Shown here: piece by piece, positions 38,701 through 46,438 of the stretch
Numbering within the stretch: the first letter of the stretch is position 1
Layout: each line of letters opens with the position of its first letter
NCBI GenBank assembly: GCA_024640885.1
Contig: JAHEEC010000020.1
Location: 1 to 53,340 of the forward strand
DNA length: 53,340 nt
Direction of reading: 5' to 3'
Source of the DNA: Bacteroidota bacterium
Lineage (GTDB): Bacteria > Bacteroidota > Bacteroidia > Bacteroidales > GCA-2748055
Notes under the pieces: model-generated
Databases searched by the model: none
What the model was told of the DNA's origin: nothing
Seen by the model: the letters and a program-made list of their open reading frames with translations, nothing else
Position numbers and translations under genes: made by a program

Positions 38701-39091
38701 AAGGTCTGTCAGGCTGGAATCCCGGATCATGGCCAGTTGCCTGGCTATTAACAGCGGTTCGGGATCATTCAGGCTAACCCCGCTGCCCCTGGAAGCACAG
38801 TTCTCACCGGTCTACGCACTGGTTGCCAACGATTTTGACGGTGACGGCAACTGTGACCTGCTACTGGGGGGTAACCAGACCAGGGCCAAGCCGGAAACAG
38901 GGATTTATAATGCAGGATTCGGCCTCTTCTTAAAAGGGAACAAAGATGGAGCGATGGATGCAGTTCCTTCCGAAATATCAGGTATTTTTGTGAAAGGCGA
39001 GATCCGCGACCTGGAGCTCATGAGTGCAGCGGGCAAGCGGGTCATTGCGGTGGCAAGGAACAACGAACCATTATTATTTTTCAATTATTGA
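35786..39091 (+). CDS. FG-GAP/VCBS-repeat lipoprotein with central ASPIC/UnbV domain, copy 1
   Basis: A 1,101-residue exported lipoprotein. ATG 35786 gives MAALVLIAASLAFSC with Cys15 lipidated; the in-frame ATG 35738 would add 16 residues not typical of a signal peptide. It holds 14 calcium-loop-like repeats of the form DxNxDGxxD. Seven come first (DFNNDGFID, DVNGDGWQD, DYDRDGDLD, DVNRDGWID, DINNDTYPD, DLDNDGWKD, DLDNDGDLD), then an ASPIC/UnbV domain at about nt 37340-37560 with VDHRLHFGLG and DSLIVQWPDG, then seven more (DVNGDGWED to DFDGDGNCD). Two seven-bladed propellers are inferred. Cell-surface location and Ca2+ binding are inferred; the ligand is unknown. It follows SusCD and leads a run of three paralogues. 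Confidence 0.88.
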   Translation: MAALVLIAASLAFSCNRGASGSEPASLFTLLPGDRTGITFLNQVDYTEEYNTYTYRNFYNGAGVGLGDFNNDGFIDIYFCGNITDNKLYINKGEFVFEDVTEHAGVACSDVWCTGVSIADVNGDGWQDIYVCKSGDPEAPNRHNELFINNGDLTFTEQAREYGIADMGLSTHASFFDYDRDGDLDCYLLNNSFQSVTQFDFKPEERWKRDTLGGNKLYRNDGGSFSDVSETAGIYGSKIGFGLGVSVGDVNRDGWIDLYISNDFFERDYLYINKGDGTFSESLEEQMTEISLGAMGADVGDINNDTYPDIFVTEMTAEGDRRLKTKVLFDSWETYQTKVAGGYHHQFARNVLQLNNRNGSYSEIGRLSGVSATDWSWGALIMDLDNDGWKDIFVANGIYKDLLDRDFLDLYSDPSVMRTMIRTEESAILSIIDQIPSERIPNYAFHNNGDLTFTNLAAPWGLATPSFSNGAAYGDLDNDGDLDLVVNNVNMPSFIYRNETPPGENQNFLTVQLRGSGANTGAIGAGVTLFYSGKMLYQEQVPMRGFKSCVDHRLHFGLGPCNLIDSLIVQWPDGSTTLTSDIPVNQFLEMDQQNEMVRERPVGEIESRPLFSPKDSPSSPEYTHVEDEYSDFDRESLLFTMLSNEGPHMAVGDVNGDGWEDLYICGARGTPGTLFVQLGGKRFRATNEALFGADRISEETDCAFFDADGDSDLDLYVACGGNEFSSSSSALLDRLYLNNGQGVFSKSGQLLPAGKYESTSCVTPADFDGDGDLDLFVGIRLTPFQYGVPVNGYLLENDGKGSFSNVSDSNAPGLKGIGMVTDMTWADVDRDGDPDMAIVGDWMPVKLFINNNGIFSDESLQFGLSGTQGWWNVIVALDLDGDGFPDFALGNHGLNSRFKASAEKPVTMYVNDFDLNGRVEQIICTYEGDRSFPLVMKDELVRQIPVLEKKYPTYDSYKEQTMEDIFSAEVLERSVRLESRIMASCLAINSGSGSFRLTPLPLEAQFSPVYALVANDFDGDGNCDLLLGGNQTRAKPETGIYNAGFGLFLKGNKDGAMDAVPSEISGIFVKGEIRDLELMSAAGKRVIAVARNNEPLLFFNY

Positions 39092-39097
39092 TTGGGC

Positions 39098-39727
39098 ATG
39101 AGAATGAGATTAAGTATTTGGATGATCCTGGTTTCAATGGCCGGATTCATCCTGGGGGGATGCACACCCGGAGCATCCTATGAGCGGAAGTTAAAAAAGG
39201 AGCTTGCCAGCGGGGTGAGGTATGATTCTTTATTCATGGGAATTTACCTGGGGATGAGCGATAAGGATTTTTACACCCATTGTTGGGAGTTGAACAGGCA
39301 GGGTGTGATCAAACAGGGATCAAAGAACATGTCGGTAGAACATGGGCTGAAAGCCGAGCTGAACCATCCTGCCACCATGAACTTCTATCCCGAGTTCATT
39401 CAGGGGAAAATCGCCGAAATGCCGGTACAGTTTATATACAACGGGTGGGCGCCCTGGAATAAAGGGCTCTCTTCGGATAGCCTGCTGCTGGATGTGGTCC
39501 GGTGGTACGAACAGGTATACGGCAACGGTTTCATCGTCGTGGAACATCCCCAGCGGGGAAAGGCCTATGTGAAGATCAACGGGAACAGGCGCATCACCCT
39601 GTTCAAAAAAGATGACATGTATGTGTGGGCAATTTTCAGGGACATGCTGGTTGAAGAGGGGGCCGGTGATACAACCAATAACGCTGGGGTAATTAAAGAT
39701 GATTTTGGTGCGAAAATTGAAAATTAG
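39098..39727 (+). CDS. Unrecognised lipoprotein inside the FG-GAP cluster
   Basis: A 209-residue protein with lipoprotein signal MRMRLSIWMILVSMAGFILG followed by GCTPGAS, so Cys22 is the lipid site. ATG 39098 is used rather than TTG 39092. The mature part is alpha/beta: YDSLFMGIYLGMSDKDFYTH near residue 44, MNFYPEFIQGKIAEMPVQFI near residue 95, a helix LLLDVVRWYEQVYGNGF, then strands RRITLFKKDDMYVWAIF. The MGIYLGMSDKDFYTH text recalls SmpA/OmlA-like small outer-membrane lipoproteins, but only weakly. I do not recognise the family. It starts six bases after copy 1 and its last 29 bases overlap copy 2 in another frame, so it is surely co-expressed with them. Confidence 0.72.
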   Translation: MRMRLSIWMILVSMAGFILGGCTPGASYERKLKKELASGVRYDSLFMGIYLGMSDKDFYTHCWELNRQGVIKQGSKNMSVEHGLKAELNHPATMNFYPEFIQGKIAEMPVQFIYNGWAPWNKGLSSDSLLLDVVRWYEQVYGNGFIVVEHPQRGKAYVKINGNRRITLFKKDDMYVWAIFRDMLVEEGAGDTTNNAGVIKDDFGAKIEN

Positions 39728-42700
39728 AATTCTGCAGGGGCTCTTCTGGGCATCGGTTCCGTTCATATTTTACGCATGTGGAAAGAAGGCTGAGGCTCCC
39801 GCAGGTGATCCGCTGTTCATGCTGATGCCAGCCAGTGTGACCCATACCGATTTCATCAATCACCTGGATTACGATGAACAACTGAAGAAGAAATTCAATA
39901 TTTATACTTACCGGAATTTTTACAATGGCGGCGGCGTTGGGTTGGGTGACGTGAACAACGACGGCCTGGTCGATATCTTTATGACCAGCAATATGGGTTC
40001 CAACGTGCTCTACCTTAACAAAGGGGATTTTGAGTTCGAGGACATCTCACAGAAGGCGGGAATTGCTGGAAAAGGGGAGTGGTCCACCGGCGTGAGCCTG
40101 GCGGATGTAAACGGGGACGGTTGGATCGATATATACGTCTGCAATTCGGGAAATGTGGCTGGAGATGAAAAGCACAATGAATTGTATATCAACAACGGGG
40201 ACCTGACCTTTTCCGAGCGGGCGGCAGAATATGGGATCAATGACCAGGGCTATTCCACCCACGGGGCTTTTTTCGATTACGACCGGGACGGGGACCTGGA
40301 CCTCTATTTGCTGAACAACTCCTTCAAGGCCATTGGCAGTTTTGACCATACCAGGAGTCTGCGGGAAACCAGGGACCCCATCGGGGGTGACAAACTTTAC
40401 CGGAACGAGGGCGGCATATTTAAGGATGTCAGCCTCCAGGCGGGCATTTACGGCAGTGAGATCGGGTTTGGACTGGGTGTGACCGTAGGGGATATTGACC
40501 AGGATGGCTGGATGGATATCTACGTCTCCAATGATTTTTTTGAACGGGATTACATCTATATGAACAACCGGAACGGAACGTTCCGGGAGGTGCTTACCGG
40601 GATGATGAGGAGCATCTCCGCAGCGTCCATGGGGGCTGATATGGCCGACCTGAACAATGATCACTACCCCGAGATATTCGTGACCGATATGATCCCCGAG
40701 CACGATGACCGGCTCAAGACAAAGACCACCTTCGACAACTGGGACAGTTACAGTGCCAGTGTTGAAAAGGGCTATCACCACCAGTTCACACGCAACATGC
40801 TGCATCTGAATAATGCAGACGGCACTTTCAGTGAAATAGGAAGGCTTGCAGGCGTCTATGCCACCGACTGGTCGTGGGGCGCATTGATCATGGACATGGA
40901 CAATGACGGGTTGAAGGATATTTTCGTGGCCAATGGTATATACCAGGACCTGACAGATCAGGATTATATCCAGTTTTTCTCGAACCGGGATATGGTCATG
41001 TCCATCGTATCGGGCAAAAACGTGGATTACAAGACCCTGATCGATGCCATACCTTCGGTAAAGATTCCCAGCTACGCTTTCAGGAATACGGGCAACCTTG
41101 GATTCACAAATATGGCGCTCCCCTGGGGATTGGCCGAGCCCAGCCACTCCAATGGCTCCGCTTACGGGGACCTGGACAATGACGGGGACCTGGACCTGGT
41201 GGTCAATAATGTAAACATGCCCATGTTTGTGTATCGCAACCAGACCACCGAGCAATTGCCCGACCACCATTTCCTGAAGGTCATCCTTAAGGGCGAGCCT
41301 GGCAACACCGACGCCATTGGTGCCAAGGTGACAGTCAAGCACCTGGGTAAAATGTTCTACCTGGAGCAGATGCCGGTCCGGGGATTCAAGTCCACGGTGG
41401 ATGCACGTCCCAACCTGGGGCTGGGCAACCTGACCATGGTTGATTCCCTCATCATCCAGTGGCCCGATGACCGGGTTACTGTGACTACCAATGTGCCCAC
41501 GAATCAGACATTGACCTTTTACCAGAAAGAGGCAATGGAGCTGTCCCTGGATCCGGGCGGCTCAGTTTCCCAGGCTGGTTCTCCCCAACCCGGAGGTGCC
41601 CTGTTTGAGGATCTGGGGAGCCGGAGCCCGTTACACTTTATCCATCAGGAGAGTGATTATAATGATTTCATGCGGGAAAGCTTGATCTATCATATGATGT
41701 CGACCGAGGGTCCCCGCATGTGCACGGGGGATGTGAACGGTGACGGAAGGGAAGATCTTTATGTGGGGGGAGCTGAGGGATACCCCGGAAGCCTGTTGGT
41801 TCAACTGGCCAATGGAACATTTCAACCCGTCGCGCTGGCCCTGTTTGAACAGGATAAAGCATCTGAAGATATTGACTGTGCCATGTTTGATGCAGACGGG
41901 GACGGGGATACAGACCTTTATGTGGCCAGTGGAGGGAATGAATTCAATTCAAGTTCGTCGGTGCTGAAAGACCGCCTTTACCTGAATGACGGCAGGGCAC
42001 ATTTCACAAAGTCCCCCCAGGTCCTGCCGGGGGGGAAGTATGAGAGTTCTTCCTGCGTGAGGAGTGCTGACTACGATCATGACGGCGACATGGACCTGTT
42101 CGTGGGAATCCGGCTAAGGCCCTTCCTTTACGGAGTCCCTGTGAAGGGGTATCTGCTGCAAAATGACGGGAAGGGGAATTTTACCAATGTGACTCCGGAG
42201 GTGGCACCCGGACTGATTGACCTGGGGATGATCCGGGACATGCGCTGGGCAGATGTAAACGGGGATGGAAATGAGGACATGATCGTGGCAGGTGACTGGA
42301 TGCCCGTGAAGATCTTTCTTAACGAAAATGCCATTTTCAGGGAGCACCAGGGGGCCTTTGGTTCTGAAAAAACATCAGGCTGGTGGAACTGCCTGGCAGT
42401 GGGTGATATTGATTCGGACGGGGACGTGGATTTTGTCGGGGGCAACCACGGGCTGAATTCACGCTTCAGGGCATCGGCGGAAAGACCCGTAAGCATGTAT
42501 GTGAATGATTTTGACCTCAATGGCTCCGCCGAACAGATCATTTGCACCTTTGACGGGGATACCTCTTATCCGCTCGCCCTGAAACATGACCTGATCAGGC
42601 AGCTGCCCGGACTGGAGAAGAAATACCCGAAATACGAAATGTACAGTGGCCAGCAAATCACTGATATTTTTACGGAAGCGCAGTTGAAGAATTGTATCTA

Positions 42701-43088
42701 CCTGGAAGTGAATGAACTGAAGACCTCCCTGTTCCTCAATGATGGGGCCGGCAACTTCACCGTGAGCCCGCTGCCTGTGGAGGCCCAGTTCTCCCCTGTA
42801 TTTGCAGTGCAGGTGGGGGATTACAACAGTGACGGCCACCCCGATCTGCTGCTGGGCGGTAACCTGTACAATGTTAAGCCCGAGGTGGGGCGTTATGATG
42901 CAAGCTGCGGATCCACGCTGCTGGGGGACGGGAAGGGCGGTTTTCGAAGCGTTCCTTCCAAATTCACAGGGTTCCGTCTGGAGGGGGAGATCCGGGATTT
43001 CACCGAGGTCAGCACCCCCCTCGGGGATCTTTTGGTCGTGGCCCGGAGCAATGGCCCGTTGCAGGTTTTTAAAGTGCTGGACCCCTGA
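39699..43088 (+). CDS. FG-GAP/VCBS-repeat lipoprotein with central ASPIC/UnbV domain, copy 2
   Basis: A 1,129-residue paralogue of copy 1. A signal segment (LQGLFWASVPFIFYACGKK) gives a lipidation Cys at about residue 27. The start is ATG 39699, inside the end of the previous gene by 29 bases; GTG 39708 is possible. Again 14 repeats are found: seven before (DVNNDGLVD, DVNGDGWID, DYDRDGDLD, DIDQDGWMD, DLNNDHYPE, DMDNDGLKD, DLDNDGDLD) and seven after (DVNGDGRED to DYNSDGHPD) the ASPIC/UnbV domain at about nt 41300-41520 (VDARPNLGLG, DSLIIQWPDD). It is closer to copy 1 than to copy 3, sharing the segment NIYTYRNFYNGGGVGLGD near residue 67. Function unknown; probable surface binding protein. Confidence 0.88.
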   Translation: MILVRKLKIRILQGLFWASVPFIFYACGKKAEAPAGDPLFMLMPASVTHTDFINHLDYDEQLKKKFNIYTYRNFYNGGGVGLGDVNNDGLVDIFMTSNMGSNVLYLNKGDFEFEDISQKAGIAGKGEWSTGVSLADVNGDGWIDIYVCNSGNVAGDEKHNELYINNGDLTFSERAAEYGINDQGYSTHGAFFDYDRDGDLDLYLLNNSFKAIGSFDHTRSLRETRDPIGGDKLYRNEGGIFKDVSLQAGIYGSEIGFGLGVTVGDIDQDGWMDIYVSNDFFERDYIYMNNRNGTFREVLTGMMRSISAASMGADMADLNNDHYPEIFVTDMIPEHDDRLKTKTTFDNWDSYSASVEKGYHHQFTRNMLHLNNADGTFSEIGRLAGVYATDWSWGALIMDMDNDGLKDIFVANGIYQDLTDQDYIQFFSNRDMVMSIVSGKNVDYKTLIDAIPSVKIPSYAFRNTGNLGFTNMALPWGLAEPSHSNGSAYGDLDNDGDLDLVVNNVNMPMFVYRNQTTEQLPDHHFLKVILKGEPGNTDAIGAKVTVKHLGKMFYLEQMPVRGFKSTVDARPNLGLGNLTMVDSLIIQWPDDRVTVTTNVPTNQTLTFYQKEAMELSLDPGGSVSQAGSPQPGGALFEDLGSRSPLHFIHQESDYNDFMRESLIYHMMSTEGPRMCTGDVNGDGREDLYVGGAEGYPGSLLVQLANGTFQPVALALFEQDKASEDIDCAMFDADGDGDTDLYVASGGNEFNSSSSVLKDRLYLNDGRAHFTKSPQVLPGGKYESSSCVRSADYDHDGDMDLFVGIRLRPFLYGVPVKGYLLQNDGKGNFTNVTPEVAPGLIDLGMIRDMRWADVNGDGNEDMIVAGDWMPVKIFLNENAIFREHQGAFGSEKTSGWWNCLAVGDIDSDGDVDFVGGNHGLNSRFRASAERPVSMYVNDFDLNGSAEQIICTFDGDTSYPLALKHDLIRQLPGLEKKYPKYEMYSGQQITDIFTEAQLKNCIYLEVNELKTSLFLNDGAGNFTVSPLPVEAQFSPVFAVQVGDYNSDGHPDLLLGGNLYNVKPEVGRYDASCGSTLLGDGKGGFRSVPSKFTGFRLEGEIRDFTEVSTPLGDLLVVARSNGPLQVFKVLDP

Positions 43089-43097
43089 GGCATTGCT

Positions 43098-46000
43098 ATG
43101 AAAAATCTGGTCCTTCTTCCGGTGATGGCATGTTTGGTTTTTTCCTGTAAAAAAGGGAAGATGGAGCCGGGGACCCTGTTTACAGAGCTCACAGGGAAAA
43201 CCACCCGGGTGGATTTTGCAAACAACCTTTCCGAAAACGAGCAGAACAACATCATCGAATACCTCTATTTCAACAACGGGGGAGGGGTTGCGGCAGGAGA
43301 CATCAACAATGATGGCCTGGCGGACCTCTATTTCACTGCAAACCAGGAATCCAACAGACTCTACCTGAACAGGGGAGGTCTCAGGTTTGAGGATATCACC
43401 CACGAAGCGGGGGTGGGAGGGAGTGGTGACTGGAAGACCGGGGTGACCATGGCCGACCTGAACGGGGACGGTTTCCTTGATATCTACGTTTGCCAGGTGG
43501 GTAATTACAAGGGGTTCCAGGGGAGGAACCAGCTCTATGTGAATCAGGGTGACATGACATTCAAGGAAGAAGGCCGGAAATATGGCCTTGATTTCCAGGG
43601 ATTTTCCACCCAGTCGGCATTCTTTGACTATGACCTGGACGGGGATCTGGATATGTACCTGCTGAATCATTCGGTGCATACGTCCCGAAGCTATGGAGGT
43701 GCTGAACTCAGGTATGGCCAGGATCAGCGTGCCGGGGACCGGCTCTACCGCAACGACGAGGTGGATGGGAATAGGGTGTTTCATGACGTGACTTCACAGG
43801 CGGGGATCTACAGCAGCCAGATCGGGTATGGCCTTGGGGTAAGTATAGCTGACCTCACCAATGACGGGTTCCCCGATATCTATGTGTCAAACGATTTCCA
43901 TGAAAATGATTACCTCTACATAAACAACGGGGACGGGACCTTCAGCGAGCAACTGACCGAAATGATCGCCCAGACCAGCAGGTCCTCCATGGGCAACGAT
44001 GTGGGGGATATTAACAACGACGGGCTGCTGGATGTGGTGGTGCTGGATATGCTCCCCGATGAGGAGCGGATACTCAAGCAATCGGGAGGGGAGGATGACT
44101 ACGAGTTGTTCAATATAAAACTGGGATTTGGATATCATCACCAGTATGTGCGAAACACCCTGCAGATGAACCTGGGTGAAGGTAAATTCAGCGAAATTGG
44201 GAGGTTGGCCGGGATCCAGGCCACGGACTGGAGCTGGGCACCCCTGTTCTGCGATCTGGACAACGATGGCTGGAAAGATCTGTTTATCACCAATGGAATT
44301 TACCGCAGGGCCAATGACCTGGATTACGTGCAGTTCCTGACAGGGGGAAGCAGGTATTCATCACCGGGGGACAACCGCGGCCTCACCAACAGGGAGTTGT
44401 ATGAAAAGATGCCCCTTTACCCAAATGTCAATTATCTCTACAAGAACAACGGTGACCTGACATTTACCAATATGTCTCCTTCCTGGGGCATCATCACGAG
44501 GTCCTTCTCCAACGGTTCAGCCTATGCGGATCTTGACAATGACGGAGACCTGGACCTGGTGGTCAACAACATCAATGCTCCGGCTGTGATCTACAGGAAC
44601 AATACCTCCGACATGCTGGATAACCACTATTTTTCTGTGATCCTCAGGGGGGAAGGCCTGAATTCGTATGGTACGGGGACCCGGGTCACCCTGTTCTCCG
44701 GCGGATCCGCCAGGGTTGGGGAGCAGTTTACCACCCGGGGATTTCTCTCATCCTCTTCAGATGCATTGCATTTTGGCCTTGGGACGGCAGGAACAGTGGA
44801 TTCCTTATGGGTATGCTGGCCCGACCGGTCGATCCAGAGATTCTACGGGTTGACTGCCGACCAGCAATTCTCAATCGAACATCCCGCCAGCGGAAACCAA
44901 TGTACAATCGATCCCCGGGAGGAGCACGGAGCTCAGCTTTTTTCCCGGCAACACCTTCAGGGACTGGTCTTCAGACACCGGGAAGATCCCTATGTGGACA
45001 TGATCAGGGAAAGACTGATCCCGCATAATCTTTCATCGGAAGGTCCCCCGCTGGCCGTTGGGGATGTGAACGGGGATGGATTGGAGGATCTCTTTGCGGG
45101 CGGAGCCGCGGGCCAACCTGCCATGCTCTTCATGCAGGGGAAGACCGGGGTATTCATTCCTTCGAAAGTGAGCCAGTTCCTGAATGACCGCTACACTGAA
45201 GATACGGGGGCATCCTTTTTTGATGCAGACGGGGACGGGGATCTGGATCTGTACATTGTAAGGGGAGGCAACGAGCTGCCCGCCGGAAATCCTATGCTGC
45301 TGGACAGGCTCCTGGTGAACAATGGCACGGGCGAATTTTCCAGGTGCAGCCAGGGGGCATTGCCCTTTATTGCAGCCAACGGTTCATGCGTGAAGCCGGG
45401 CGATTATGACGGGGACGGGGACCTGGACCTTTTTGTGGGATCAAGGTCCGTTCCCGGAGCCTACGGGATCACCCCCGACCATTTTCTCCTGGAGAATGAT
45501 GGAAAAGGATGGTTCAGGGAGGTCACTGCCGAGCGAATTGAAGGGATCAGGGAGGCAGGGATGGTGACCGATGCTGAGTGGGTGGATTATGACCTGGATG
45601 GAGACCCGGACCTGGTGACCGTGGGTGAATGGAGCCGGGTCTGTATCTACAGGAATGACGGGGGGTATTTGAAACCGGCCACCACCGAGGCGGGTCTTGC
45701 CGGCACCTCGGGCTGGTGGAACTGCGTGAAAGCCGTGGACATTGATCAGGACGGTGATGCGGACCTGGTGGCAGGGAACCTGGGCCTTAATTCCATGCTT
45801 AGGGCTTCAGAAAGGGAGCCTTTGGAGATGTACCTCAATGATTTTGATAACAATGGGTCCCTCGACCAGGTGATTTGCACATTCAGGGAGGGGAAGAGTT
45901 ACCCCATAGCCACCCTGGATGAACTGGCGTTGCAGGTTGCAGGAATGAAGGAGCGGTATCCGGGTTACTCTGATTTTGCAGGAAAGAACACAGCGGAGAT

Positions 46001-46412
46001 CTTTGGAGCGGAGAGCCTGGGACGATCGGTCAGAAAAGAGGCAGCACTCCTTGAAAGTTGCGTCTTTATCAACGGTGGAGACGGGACCTTTGCACGTGTC
46101 AGGCTTCCTAACCTGGCCCAATCCTCTCCTGTGCGGGATGTGGTGGTCAGTGACTTTGACAGGGATGGCCACACTGACCTGCTCCTGGTGGGGAACGACT
46201 ATTCGGCCAGGCCTTCCCTGGGGCGCTATGATGCCAGTGTTGGCTGGTACCTGCAGGGACAACCTGACCATCGGTTCAGGGCATTGATGCCATCTGAAAG
46301 CGGATTGAGGGTGAACGGCGACGCCCGCAAAATACTGCCCATCAAGATCATGGGAAATCCTTGCCTGGCAGTGGCAGTGAATGACGGGGATCTCCAGGTG
46401 ATCCGCTACTGA
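43098..46412 (+). CDS. FG-GAP/VCBS-repeat lipoprotein with central ASPIC/UnbV domain, copy 3
   Basis: A 1,104-residue paralogue. Signal peptide MKNLVLLPVMACLVFSCKKG gives Cys17. It starts at ATG 43098, nine bases after copy 2. The architecture is the same: seven repeats (DINNDGLAD, DLNGDGFLD, DYDLDGDLD, DLTNDGFPD, DINNDGLLD, DLDNDGWKD, DLDNDGDLD), an ASPIC/UnbV domain at about nt 44650-44870 (SDALHFGLG, VDSLWVCWPD), and seven more (DVNGDGLED to DFDRDGHTD). It is the most diverged copy: the first blade reads IEYLYFNNGGGVAAGD instead of YTYRNFYNG, and the YNDFM-like text after UnbV is YVDMIRERLIP. This suggests an older split from the ancestor of copies 1 and 2. The gene converges on the GH130 gene. 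Confidence 0.88.
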   Translation: MKNLVLLPVMACLVFSCKKGKMEPGTLFTELTGKTTRVDFANNLSENEQNNIIEYLYFNNGGGVAAGDINNDGLADLYFTANQESNRLYLNRGGLRFEDITHEAGVGGSGDWKTGVTMADLNGDGFLDIYVCQVGNYKGFQGRNQLYVNQGDMTFKEEGRKYGLDFQGFSTQSAFFDYDLDGDLDMYLLNHSVHTSRSYGGAELRYGQDQRAGDRLYRNDEVDGNRVFHDVTSQAGIYSSQIGYGLGVSIADLTNDGFPDIYVSNDFHENDYLYINNGDGTFSEQLTEMIAQTSRSSMGNDVGDINNDGLLDVVVLDMLPDEERILKQSGGEDDYELFNIKLGFGYHHQYVRNTLQMNLGEGKFSEIGRLAGIQATDWSWAPLFCDLDNDGWKDLFITNGIYRRANDLDYVQFLTGGSRYSSPGDNRGLTNRELYEKMPLYPNVNYLYKNNGDLTFTNMSPSWGIITRSFSNGSAYADLDNDGDLDLVVNNINAPAVIYRNNTSDMLDNHYFSVILRGEGLNSYGTGTRVTLFSGGSARVGEQFTTRGFLSSSSDALHFGLGTAGTVDSLWVCWPDRSIQRFYGLTADQQFSIEHPASGNQCTIDPREEHGAQLFSRQHLQGLVFRHREDPYVDMIRERLIPHNLSSEGPPLAVGDVNGDGLEDLFAGGAAGQPAMLFMQGKTGVFIPSKVSQFLNDRYTEDTGASFFDADGDGDLDLYIVRGGNELPAGNPMLLDRLLVNNGTGEFSRCSQGALPFIAANGSCVKPGDYDGDGDLDLFVGSRSVPGAYGITPDHFLLENDGKGWFREVTAERIEGIREAGMVTDAEWVDYDLDGDPDLVTVGEWSRVCIYRNDGGYLKPATTEAGLAGTSGWWNCVKAVDIDQDGDADLVAGNLGLNSMLRASEREPLEMYLNDFDNNGSLDQVICTFREGKSYPIATLDELALQVAGMKERYPGYSDFAGKNTAEIFGAESLGRSVRKEAALLESCVFINGGDGTFARVRLPNLAQSSPVRDVVVSDFDRDGHTDLLLVGNDYSARPSLGRYDASVGWYLQGQPDHRFRALMPSESGLRVNGDARKILPIKIMGNPCLAVAVNDGDLQVIRY

Positions 46413-46438
46413 GCCAAAATCTCCTTCACAGCGACTTT

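Noticed and set aside
37205-41222. Direct DNA repeats of about 50 bases at 37205 and 41167 as a mobile-element trace
   Set aside because: Both encode the same blade (DLDNDGDLDLVVNNVNMP) in aligned positions of paralogous genes, so gene duplication explains them.
40047-41342. Long minus-strand open frame of 431 codons across copy 2 of the FG-GAP genes
   Set aside because: It is a shadow of the repeat-coding strand: the repeated Asp/Gly codons avoid stops in reverse. The text is rich in Val/His/Ile/Pro without any domain; a similar shadow lies at 42459-43784.
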